NCBI RefSeq assembly: GCF_000372745.1
Contig: NZ_KB889682.1
Coordinates: 40,590-104,589 of the forward strand
Direction: 5' to 3'
DNA: 64,000 nt
Origin: Embleya scabrispora DSM 41855
GTDB taxonomy: Bacteria; Actinomycetota; Actinomycetes; Streptomycetales; Streptomycetaceae
Positions within the stretch are counted from its first letter, which is position 1. The number at the start of each line of letters is the position of its first letter. The notes below the pieces were generated by a model. That model was not told the origin of the DNA. It saw only the letters and a list, made by a program, of their open reading frames with translations, and did no database searches. A program made the position numbers and the translations under genes. Below, piece after piece: positions 50,638 to 59,300 of this stretch.

Positions 50638-51851
50638 CGGTTCGCCTCCGCGACGTTCTCCAGGACCATCGCCAGCGCCTGGCCGACCCCGATGCACACC
50701 GCGGCGACACCCCAGCGCCCACCGGACTCCCGCAGCCGATGGGCCAGCGTCCCGAGGAGCCTGCCCCCGGAGGCCCCCAGCGGATGGCCGAGCGCGATCG
50801 CGCCGCCCTTGGCGTTGACCGTGTCCGGGTCGACGTCCCAGGCGTCCACGCAGGCCAGCGCCTGGACGGCGAACGCCTCGTTGAGTTCGACCGCCGAGAC
50901 GTCGGACCACGTGATTCCGGCACGCCTCAGGGCTCGGTTCGCCGCCTCCACCGGCGCGAAACCGAACATCCGTGGATCCAGGGCGAACGCCCCCCGCCCC
51001 GCGACCCGGGCCAGCGGATCGACGCCGATACGGCCCGCGGCGGCCCGCGAGCCGAGGAGCACGGCCGAGGCGCCGTCGCTCAGCGGCGAGGCGTTGCCCG
51101 CCGTGATCACCCCGTCCGGTCGAAACGCCGGCTCGAGCCCGGCGAGCGTGTCGACCGTGGATCCGAGCCTGATGCCCTCGTCCCGCACGAGAACGGCACC
51201 CTCGCCGTCGCCCACCGCGACCGACACCACCAGGGCCTCGTAGAAGCCCGCCTCCCAGGCCGCGTCGGCCAGTCGGTGGGAGCGCACGGCGAACTCGTCC
51301 TGCCGCTCCCGCGAGATGTGGAAACCTTCGGCGAGCTGCTCGTTGGCCTCGCCCAGGGAGACCGTCCATTCCTTCGGCATGCGCTCGTTGACGAGCCGCC
51401 ATCCCAGCGTGCTGGACACCGCGGTCACGTCCCCCGCGGGGTACGCCCGTTCCGGCTTGGGCAGTACCCATGGCGCCCGGCTCATCGACTCCACGCCACC
51501 GGTCAGCACGACGTCCGCGTCGCCGCTCTCGATCGCGCGGGACCCGATCATCACTGCGTCCAGGGAGGATCCGCACAGTCGGTTGACCGTCGTGGCCGGA
51601 ACCGAGGTGGGCAGTCCGGCCAGGAGCACGGCCATCCGGCCGACGTTGCGATTGTCCTCGCCGGCGCCGTTGGCGTTCCCCCACACCACATCGTCGATCC
51701 CGGCCGGGTCGAACGTCGGCACACGGGCCAGGACGCCGCCGATGGCGAGCGCCGCGAGGTCGTCCGGCCGGATGCAGGCGAGCGCACCGGAGAACCGTCC
51801 GAAGGGTGTTCTTGTCGCTGCGTACACATAACTGTCGGTCACCCGGTTCAC
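50634..51851 (-). CDS. pcaF: 3-oxoadipyl-CoA thiolase
   Basis: A 405-residue thiolase that splits 3-oxoadipyl-CoA into succinyl-CoA and acetyl-CoA. The nucleophilic Cys is in VNRLCGSSLDAV, the His in GGAIALGHPLGASGGR and the second Cys in AAVCIGVGQALA. The N-terminus AATRTPFGRFSGALACIRPD and the GNANGAGEDNRNVGRMA segment are typical of PcaF rather than FadA or AtoB. The start is GTG 51851, with a weak SD; an internal GTG five codons on is possible. First gene of pcaFIJ and divergent from a LysR gene 75 bp away. Confidence 0.93.
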   Translation of the reverse strand: MNRVTDSYVYAATRTPFGRFSGALACIRPDDLAALAIGGVLARVPTFDPAGIDDVVWGNANGAGEDNRNVGRMAVLLAGLPTSVPATTVNRLCGSSLDAVMIGSRAIESGDADVVLTGGVESMSRAPWVLPKPERAYPAGDVTAVSSTLGWRLVNERMPKEWTVSLGEANEQLAEGFHISRERQDEFAVRSHRLADAAWEAGFYEALVVSVAVGDGEGAVLVRDEGIRLGSTVDTLAGLEPAFRPDGVITAGNASPLSDGASAVLLGSRAAAGRIGVDPLARVAGRGAFALDPRMFGFAPVEAANRALRRAGITWSDVSAVELNEAFAVQALACVDAWDVDPDTVNAKGGAIALGHPLGASGGRLLGTLAHRLRESGGRWGVAAVCIGVGQALAMVLENVAEANR

Positions 51852-51899
51852 GGTAGGGGCGCCGATTCATCACGTCCAAGACGGAATTCTTCTCCATTG

Positions 51900-51919
51900 A
51901 TAAGGCCCTTTTATATAAT
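51900..51919 (+). promoter_or_regulatory. LysR-type box and -10 element of divergent lysR/pcaF promoters
   Basis: ATAAGGCCCTTTTAT (51900-51914) is a T-N11-A type near-palindrome as bound by LysR proteins. A perfect TATAAT (51914-51919) begins in its last base. TATAAT ends 7 nt before the LysR ATG, so transcription would start at or next to the A of the start codon. The gap is clearly AT-richer than its surroundings. Confidence 0.6.
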
Positions 51920-51926
51920 CGGGTCC

Positions 51927-52811
51927 ATGGAGCTCCGTCAGGTCCGCTACTTCCTCACGCTCGCGGAAGAGTGTCACTTCGGCCGCGCGGCGGCCCGCCT
52001 GCACATCGCCCAACCCGCGCTCTCCCAGCAGATCAAGCAACTGGAACACGAACTGGGCACCCCTCTGTTCGCGCGATCCACCCGGCGCGTCGAACTCACC
52101 GAGGCGGGACGGCACCTGACCGGCTACGCGCGCACGCTGGTCGTCGAGGCCGAACGCGCGCGCCTGCACATGGCGGAACTCGCCACCGGGCGCGCGGGCC
52201 GGGTCGCCGTCGGCTTCATCGGCACCGCCACCTACGACGTACTGCCCCGCGTCGCCCGCACCGTCCGGGCCCGACTGCCCCACGTCACTCTGGACCTGCG
52301 CGGCGAACTGCTCACCCCGCAACTCGTGGACGGCCTGACCGCCGGCACCTACGACCTGGCGGTCCTGCGCCCCGGCGCCGCCACCGAGGGCACGACCCTC
52401 ACGCCGCTGCGCACCGAACGCCTTGTCGCTGTGTTGCCGGCTCACCATCGGCTGGCCGCCGACCCCGTAATCCCGCTGAGCGCGCTGGCGGGCGAACCCT
52501 TCGTCATCCACTCGTCCCGGCCCCGGTCCGCCATGTACGACCGCGTGCTCTCGGCCTGCGACCGCGCCGGCTTCCGCCCACCCTCCCTCGTCGAGGTCGG
52601 CGAGACCTCCACCATCGTCGTCCTCGTGGCCGCCGGACACGGAGCGGCCCTCGTCCCGCAGTCGGTGCAGAGCCTGCGCCTCGACGGCGTGACCTACGTA
52701 GCGCTCGCCGAGGCGGAAACCGTCGACCTGGTCCTGGGCCACCGCGCACATCGCGACTCACCCGCCATCCGACAGGTCGCCGCGATCATCGAGGAATGCG
52801 TGCGCACCTGA
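51927..52811 (+). CDS. LysR-family transcriptional regulator (CatR/PcaQ-like)
   Basis: A 294-residue LysR protein. The HTH reads MELRQVRYFLTLAEECHFGR, AAARLHIAQPALSQQIKQLE and TRRVELTEAGRHL. The effector domain starts at RVAVGFIGTATYDVLPRV and has VLVAAGHGAALVPQSVQSL at the end, typical of the CatR/BenM/GltC region. It is divergent from pcaF with 75 bp between and probably activates pcaFIJ in response to muconate or a similar acid. No SD precedes the ATG, and a TATAAT sits 7 nt before it, suggesting a leaderless message. Confidence 0.9.
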   Translation: MELRQVRYFLTLAEECHFGRAAARLHIAQPALSQQIKQLEHELGTPLFARSTRRVELTEAGRHLTGYARTLVVEAERARLHMAELATGRAGRVAVGFIGTATYDVLPRVARTVRARLPHVTLDLRGELLTPQLVDGLTAGTYDLAVLRPGAATEGTTLTPLRTERLVAVLPAHHRLAADPVIPLSALAGEPFVIHSSRPRSAMYDRVLSACDRAGFRPPSLVEVGETSTIVVLVAAGHGAALVPQSVQSLRLDGVTYVALAEAETVDLVLGHRAHRDSPAIRQVAAIIEECVRT

Positions 52812-52816
52812 ACAAG

Positions 52817-52886
52817 ATCTCGCCACACGCGGACGCCCCCCGACGCCCGCCCGGCGGGGGACGGCCCGTGCGACACGCGGCGAGAT
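52817..52886. terminator. Nested hairpin after lysR
   Basis: ATCTCGCC (52817-52824) and GGCGAGAT (52879-52886) are perfect 8-bp arms, with an inner GCCCCC/GGGGG stem inside the loop. It lies just after the LysR stop. Probable intrinsic terminator. Confidence 0.55.
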
Positions 52887-53640
52887 GAGCATGTCGAACA
52901 GGGAGCGGGTCGTGGTGCCGGCCGGCGCGGCCGACTCCAGGCCGCGTTGTCGGCTATCGGGGGGCGCGGTGGGTGTCGCCGCGTCGCCCCAGCGAAAGCA
53001 TGGCGGCGCTCTCGGCCCGGAGACGCTCCCGCACCCGGTCGTCGAACCGGAACCGCAACCCTCGCGAGGTCCCGGCGAGAGCGCGGCGAAGCGCTCGGCC
53101 CCGGCGTTGAGGCCCGGATCGAGAATGGTGGTTCGTGTTTCGTGACCTGGGGTTTCGGTGTGTGGTGTCGGGTGTGTTCGTCGGCGAGGGGTCGTTGACC
53201 TGCGGTGTTGCCGGGTTCGAGAAGGTCGGGCAACGCGGTTGTGAATTCCACGTGGCGTGCGGTGTGTTCGGGTGGGGGAGTGGCCCCGATCGTACGCGCG
53301 GTCGGGGCGGGTGCGTTGGGCGGTTCGGTTCGGTGCGCGAGTTCGAGCACGTCACCGCGAGGCCCGCGCCCGATCCGCCCGCCGCCGCGCCGACCACCCG
53401 TAGTCGACGGCGCCCATCGCCGGGCCCGCCCGTACACCGAGACCGACCATCGCGTAGGCGTGCACGTGGGCCACCGGTCCATCGTCCCGAGGCGCTTCCC
53501 ACCCACAGGTGACGGCATCGAAGGCCGGCGTTGACTTACGCAAGACGGTCCGTGGAGTACGTCGGTGGCGTCTGGTGTTGTTCCTGCCGAGCAGTGGATG
53601 TGGTGCGCGGGTAGCGTGGGCAGGACTCGGAGGTGTTCCG
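52887..53640. other. 754-nt stretch without a recognisable gene
   Basis: Open frames on both strands are long but arginine/proline-rich, with no family signal. The part 53145-53270 is TG-rich on the plus strand (GTGTGGTGTCGGGTGTG) and differs in composition from nearby genes. A hairpin CCCCGATCG-tacgcg-CGGTCGGGG (one mismatch) lies at 53284-53307. I see no gene. Confidence 0.5.
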
Positions 53641-55356
53641 ATGGGCGCGGAGGACGAGGTTGAGCGGCTGCGCTTGCGGGTGCGGTTGATGTACGAGGCC
53701 GCGGCGCGTATCGGTGCCCATCTGGATCTGCGCCGGACGACGCAGGACATCGTCGACGTGGTTGTACCGGCCTTGGGGAAACTGGCGACCGTCGACCTGT
53801 ACGAGGCTGTCTCCGCGGGGGAGGACGCGGTGGGTGTGTCTCCTCCGCCGCAGGGGATGATCGCGCGTTTCGCGGTCTGTGGTGACCTTCCGGAAGGCAT
53901 GATCACGGCGGGCGAGCGGGTGCCGTCGCTGTCGATAGGCCCGTATGACGCCGCCCTGACGGCCGGGAACGTGGCGGTGATCGAGGACGCCTGGGGGTTC
54001 ATCACCTCGCGGCACGGTGTCGAGCCGGCGCGGCAAATGGTGCCCGATCGCGTTTCGCGGGGGATCGTCGCCCCGCTGTTCGCGCGAGGGCGGCTGTTGG
54101 GGGTGTTGATCGTGTGGCAGGACCGGGCGCGGGCCATGCGTCCCGACGATGTCGAGATCCTGCAGGAGATCGCCTTGCGCGGCGGGCTGGCCGTCGACAA
54201 CGCCCGCCGGTACGCGCGCGAGCACGCCACGGCGGTCGGGTTGCAACGCATGCTGCTGCCCCGGGGCACCACGGACACCGACGCGGCCGAGACCACGGCG
54301 ATCTACCGTCCGGCCGGGGAAGGGGCGGGAGTCGGCGGTGAATGGTTCGACGTGATCCCCCTGTCGTCGGCACGCATCGGCCTGGTCGTCGGCGAGGCCT
54401 TCGGCCGGGGGCTGGTCGCGACCGCGACGATGGGCCGGGTGCGGGCGGCGATGCTCACCCTCGCCCACCTCGACCTGGAACCGGACGAGTTGCTTACCCA
54501 CGTGGACGATCTCGTCCGGCGCCTGGGCGTGGAGACGGAGCCCGGCGCGGACCCGGTGGGCGCGAGGTGTGTCTATGCCGTGTACGACCCGGTCACCTCG
54601 CGCTGCGTGTTCGCGGACGCCGGCCATCACGCCCCGCTGCTCGTTGCCCCCGACCGCGAGCCGGCCCTGGTCGAACTTCCGCCCGGGCCGCCTCTGGGTG
54701 TGGGCGGTACCCCGTTCGAGACGGCGGAGTTGGAACTGGGGCCTTCCTCGGTGCTCGTCTTCGCCGGCAGTGGGTTCCTCGATCGCCAGGGGGATTCGGC
54801 CGGCGCGGGTCCGCGCCGACTGCGGCGCTCGATCGCTCGGCGGTGCCGGGCGGGCCGCTCCATGGCCGACGTGTCTCGGGACGTGGTGAAAGAGCTCGCG
54901 CCCGACGGCGAGTCGACGGACGTGGTCCTGCTGTGCGCCCGGATGCGCTCGATATCCCCCGCGAACACGGTCCGGTGGGTGTTTCCGGCTCGGGCGGAGG
55001 CGGTGCCCGAGATCCGCAGGCTGGTGACCGGGCAGTTGGCGGTGTGGCAACTCGACGAGGAGGCATTCGCCACGGAACTGGTGATCAGCGAGTTGGCGGG
55101 AAACGCCGTCCGCTACGGCGGCGATTCGATGACGGTTCGGCTGATCCGAGGGAAGGACCTGCTGGTGTGCGAGGTCGGCGACGGCAGCAGCACCCAGCCT
55201 CGCATCAGGCGAGCCCGCAGCACCGACGAGGGCGGTCGCGGGCTGTTCCTCGTGTCCCAGGTCACCGAACGCTGGGGCTGCAGATTCGGACCCGACGGCA
55301 AGACCATCTGGGCGGAGCAGCAGCTGGACCGAAGGGCCGGGAGCGCCCGAGGATAG
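53641..55356 (+). CDS. GAF / SpoIIE-type PP2C / HATPase regulatory protein
   Basis: A 571-residue cytoplasmic protein. A GAF domain covers residues about 10-195 (ARIGAHLDLRRTTQDIVDVV, GIVAPLFARGRLLGVLIVWQ). A PP2C/SpoIIE domain covers about 205-430 (GEWFDVIPLSSARIGLVVGE, DAGHHAPLLV). A C-terminal anti-sigma-factor-like ATPase covers about 440-560 (ATELVISELAGNAVRYGG, EGGRGLFLVSQVTERWG). Such proteins set partner-switching or stress pathways. The metal-binding Asp positions of the phosphatase are changed (GGEW for GGDW, GEAF for GDxx, GSGF for TDGL), so phosphatase activity is doubtful. ATG 53641 follows GGAGG. Confidence 0.88.
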   Translation: MGAEDEVERLRLRVRLMYEAAARIGAHLDLRRTTQDIVDVVVPALGKLATVDLYEAVSAGEDAVGVSPPPQGMIARFAVCGDLPEGMITAGERVPSLSIGPYDAALTAGNVAVIEDAWGFITSRHGVEPARQMVPDRVSRGIVAPLFARGRLLGVLIVWQDRARAMRPDDVEILQEIALRGGLAVDNARRYAREHATAVGLQRMLLPRGTTDTDAAETTAIYRPAGEGAGVGGEWFDVIPLSSARIGLVVGEAFGRGLVATATMGRVRAAMLTLAHLDLEPDELLTHVDDLVRRLGVETEPGADPVGARCVYAVYDPVTSRCVFADAGHHAPLLVAPDREPALVELPPGPPLGVGGTPFETAELELGPSSVLVFAGSGFLDRQGDSAGAGPRRLRRSIARRCRAGRSMADVSRDVVKELAPDGESTDVVLLCARMRSISPANTVRWVFPARAEAVPEIRRLVTGQLAVWQLDEEAFATELVISELAGNAVRYGGDSMTVRLIRGKDLLVCEVGDGSSTQPRIRRARSTDEGGRGLFLVSQVTERWGCRFGPDGKTIWAEQQLDRRAGSARG

Positions 55357-55589
55357 ATGGCCACGCAGGGGAGCGAGCAGCGTTCGACGACCCGCTCCCG
55401 CGAGCCACCGGAAGGTGCGTGACTTCCTCGTCGAGGACATGCGTTCCAATGCCTCGAATGACCCGTCCAGTGATGGCGCTGCGGCGTCTCCAAGGGCCGT
55501 CTCGCCGCGCGGGGGCAGGCCGGCGCACAGTCTCGAATCGACCTCCGAGTCGGCCCCGAGTGGAACCCCGATTCGAACCCCGTGTCGGC

Positions 55590-55750
55590 ACGTGCTGCAC
55601 ATGGGCCTTCGGCCGTCCGCGGTAGCGGCAGCGGCCGATGCCGTGTCCGTGGGCAAGTTCGTTGACGGTGCCCTCGACTCCGGAGCGGACCGCGTAGCGG
55701 GCCTGCCACTCGGCTGTCTGCTGCTCGTCACCGTTGTACGGGATGGTTGC
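55590..55750 (-). pseudogene. IS1182-family transposase remnant
   Basis: The minus strand encodes TAEWQARYAVRSGVEGTVNE, then LAHGHGIGRCRYRGRPKAHVQHV. This is the C-terminal catalytic end (including the active-site Glu in SGVEGT) of IS1182-type DDE transposases common in Streptomyces. Only about 50 residues remain and the flanks are unrelated. It is a dead fragment. Confidence 0.75.
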
Positions 55751-55987
55751 TCGACGACGACCAGCGCGCTCGGCCTGACCGGCGTCGCCGGACACACCGC
55801 GGACATGCACCACGACGAGAAGGCACCCGTCGGCTTCACTCTCGGCGACACGGCGCTGGAACCGCCCGAGCCCGAAAGCATCGAAACCGCCTTCGCCGAC
55901 GCCGGCCTCGGAGTCGGCATCGCCGATCTCCGCGAGGCCCGCACGGAGACCTCCGACCAGGCCGGACGGCGCGTGCGGTTGTGTTGA
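55750..55987 (+). pseudogene. Possible truncated gene beside transposase remnant
   Basis: Directly after the transposase fragment, one plus frame reads ALGLTGVAGHTADMHHDEKA, then GFTLGDTALEPPEPESIETA and FADAGLGVGIADLREARTET before a stop at 55987. Codon use is strongly GC3-biased and the product looks protein-like, yet no start with an SD and no family is evident. It is perhaps the 3' end of a gene cut by the insertion. Confidence 0.35.
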
Positions 55988-56301
55988 TTCGGTGAAGACG
56001 GCCGGTTGTTCCCGTTCCGGACCGGGTTCCGAAGGTAGCGTTTCGCATCGACTGCGCTGGTACGCAGAGGTCTTGCCCGTCCGGGGTGACGAAGGGCCAC
56101 AGCGGGTCGCGGGGCCGGTGGGGGCTTCGTGTCCGTCGACGTGCGTGTGCGGCGGCCGGTCGGCCGTGTCGCTTCTGTTGTGTATCCGGTTCCGTGCGCG
56201 GTTGTCCGCGTGCGCGCCTCGGCATGCGCCGGGACGCGCCGCCATGCCGTGCACGGTCATGGCGCCCGCCTGCGCGCGGGCACGGGCTTCGGGGGGATTT
56301 C
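55988..56301. other. Leader region of the giant LamG gene
   Basis: The frame of the large gene stays open upstream, but the product is Cys/Arg-rich low-complexity sequence without an SD or plausible start, so I treat it as untranslated. The promoter of the giant gene should lie here; I cannot point to its elements. Confidence 0.45.
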
Positions 56302-59300
56302 GTGGTGTTTGACGAGGGTTCGGTGAGGGTCTATCGGGATCGCCGGTACCAGTGGACGACGATGGTGCAGCACAACGGCACCACCGTGGCGTTCGCGATG
56401 GACGATCAGCGGCGGATCTACTACACCGTTCTGGATCTGGAGCAGGCGTCCGCCAAGCGCGGGCCGTTGGACGCGAAGTACTGGAACGAGGAACCGGCCT
56501 TGGTGCCGTTCCCCGGTGAACTGGTCGAGGTGGCGGGCCCGGGGGCGGCGGCCACCGGCCTGTCTCTGACGGCGCTGCGGATGCCGGTGGTGCGCAAGGG
56601 CAGCCGCACGGCGGTCGTCGGTACGCCGGTGCCCGAGGACGAGCGCGACGGGTTCCTGTCCACGACGGCCAGGCTCAGCGCCGCGCAGCAGTTCCAGGTG
56701 GTCTCGGACGGTCGCTACCTCATCCTGTTCCGGGAGTCCGTCGAGGCGGCGCACCGGGACATGGTTCTGCACACGCCGACCGGAAGCACGGCGCCCGCGA
56801 CGGCGGTGGTGGACCGGTCGCTGCTGTGCGACCGGTTCGTCCTGGCGGGCTCGGCGTTGCAGCCGGTCGTGGAGGTGCGCTTCCAGCGGTCCCGGTCGAA
56901 GAGGCAGGGCGCGTCGGACAGCGACTCGCTCGGCACCCGGGACATGGAGGGCAACCCGTTCCATGAGCCGACGTCCAAGCTGTCGTTCGTCGGACAGGTA
57001 CGGGACGGGCAGTTCGCCGCGCTGCTGATCCCCACGGCGGTCGCGGGGAAGTTCCGGTGGGAGCTGTTCGCCACGAACGCGGCTGGTGCGGTGGAGGGTT
57101 ACAACTGCGCCCAGCGCGAGGACGGCGCCTTCGACGTGGCCGGCACGGAGCTGTACACGAGCCCGGACCCGAAGTTCGCCCCGTCGGTGCTCGAACGCGC
57201 GCCGGGCACATGCCCGTTCACCAGACGGCCGCTGGTCCTGGTGCCCGCGGTGAGCGACCGTGCGGGGACCGCGCTCAGGTTCGACCCGGCGAAGTCGACC
57301 CACGTGCGGGTGCCCGCGCTGCCCGGCGCCGAGTCCGCCACGCCCAAGGGCTACACCGTGGAAGCCTGGGTCAAAGCGAGGGCGACCCCGGGCACGATCG
57401 TGTCGCACCACCCCGCGAGTTCACCCACCAGCACCTTCGCCCTGGAACTGGACCGCGACCTCAAACCGGTCGCCGACTTCGGCGGCACCCGTGTTGTGTC
57501 CGCCCAGCCGGTGCTGCTCGACACGTACACGCACATCGCCGCCGTGTACGACGGCGGCAAGGCGGTGCTCTACGTCAACGGCGACACGGTCGGCAGTGTC
57601 GCGGCGACGGCCGTGCCCAACGCGGGCGCGGCGGCCGTCATCGGCGCGCGGCTGGGCGCGGACGCGCCGCAGTACAGCCTCGACGGCGACGTCGACGAAG
57701 TCCGGATCTGGGAACGCGCCCGGCAGACAAACGAGTTCGCCGACCGCGGGCGGCGGTTGACCGGGATCGAGCCGGGCCTGTCCGGGTACTACCGCTTCGA
57801 CGAGGGCACCGGCACGGTCGTCGGGGACCACACCCGGGCACGCCGCCACGCGGAGGCCCGGAACACCCCGGAGTGGGTGGGCTCCGGCGCGCCGGTCGGA
57901 GACGGTACGGGACTGGCGCGGGATGTCTTCGGGATCGTCGGACGCACGGTGTCGACGGGACTCGCGGCCACGCTGTACACCCAGCAGGAACCCGCCGTGT
58001 CCGGCTACGGCGGCACCACGGTCGTGCAGGAGAAGCGCCAGACCCGGCTGCTGCTGGTCTGCGGCACGACCGGGCCCGCCCCGGCGGGCGGGGACGCGAA
58101 CCGCAGCTATGTCACGGCCGTGGACTTCGGCGTGACCCGGGACGGCCGCCTGGCGTGGGCACCCACGTCCGTCACGCTGCCCGAACGCGGCAAGACCGCG
58201 TTGTTCGGCGACGCCGCGATCACCGTCGCCGACGCTCAGGCGGCCGTGGACGCGGCACGCGCCGCACTGGCCGCCGACCGCGTGCTTGCCGCCCAGATCC
58301 CACAGATCCTTGCGGAATGCGCCGCCAACAACGTGAACGTGTGGTGGCTGGAGCTGAATCGCCGCTGGGACCTGGGCAGCCCGCGCTTCATGCTGGAGGC
58401 CGGGTTGGCCCTCCGGCTGCGGGCGGCGCAGGCCGCGCAGCAGCGACTGGGCAGTCGGCAGGCGGAGTTGGACGCGGCCGAGAACCAGTTGGTCATGGTG
58501 TCGGGCGGCACCCTCGGCGGCGGGGACGTGGTCGTCGAGATGCCGCTGGTGTCGACCGACCGGGACGGGTTGACGGTGTTCGGCGCGCTTCTGGCGTTCG
58601 CCTGGACCGACAAGGCGCCGTTCCTGCTGGACTCGTCCACCGGCGACGTCGTGCTGTACTTCCGCGGCGGCACCGGCCAGTTCTTCAGCGCCTACTACTC
58701 CGCCCTGGTCTCCCGGGCCACCCGCAGCACCAAGGTCGGCAACGGATCCGTGCAGTTCGTCGCCCGCGACACGAGCACCCGCATGAAGGACTTCACCGTC
58801 CAGGTGGCCGCGGACGCCGCCGCGGACCTGTGTACCGTCACCGTCACCCGTGGGACGCGTACCGAGACGTTCCGGGGTGTGCCGCGCGCCGCGGCGTCGC
58901 TCACGGCGGTCCTCAACGGCAATCCGCCGGTCGGCACGGTCCTGGGCAGTGTGCGGTCGGTCAAGGACCGGCTCGTCGAACTCGCCACCCCACTGGCCGA
59001 ACCGCTGGCCGTCGGAAGCCGGGTGTCGGTGGGCGGCCGGATCCGCAGACTCGACGCCACCGCCCCCGTCGGCGCGACCACGTTCACGGTCACCGGCGAC
59101 GCGGTGACCGCCGGAGCCGGTACACAGGTCACGGCAGTCCTCTACGACTACGCCGACGCCACCTGCAACGTGCCCGGCGTCGACCTGTCCTGCGGCTCGC
59201 AGATCGTCGGTGCCGTCCCCCGCGACGCCACCGGCGCCGTACCGGACGGCATCGCGACCGATGCCGGCGACGGTGTCGGCCCGCACTGGCGCGGCCACGC

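Noticed and set aside
53536..56100. 854-residue minus-strand open frame
   Set aside because: Antisense of the GAF/SpoIIE gene; the product is Arg/Pro-rich with no family pattern, a usual artefact of high GC content.
56086..56301. Translation of the giant gene from ATG 56086
   Set aside because: The added 72 residues are Cys/Arg-rich low-complexity without an SD; GTG 56302 has a G-rich SD and the product becomes regular from there.
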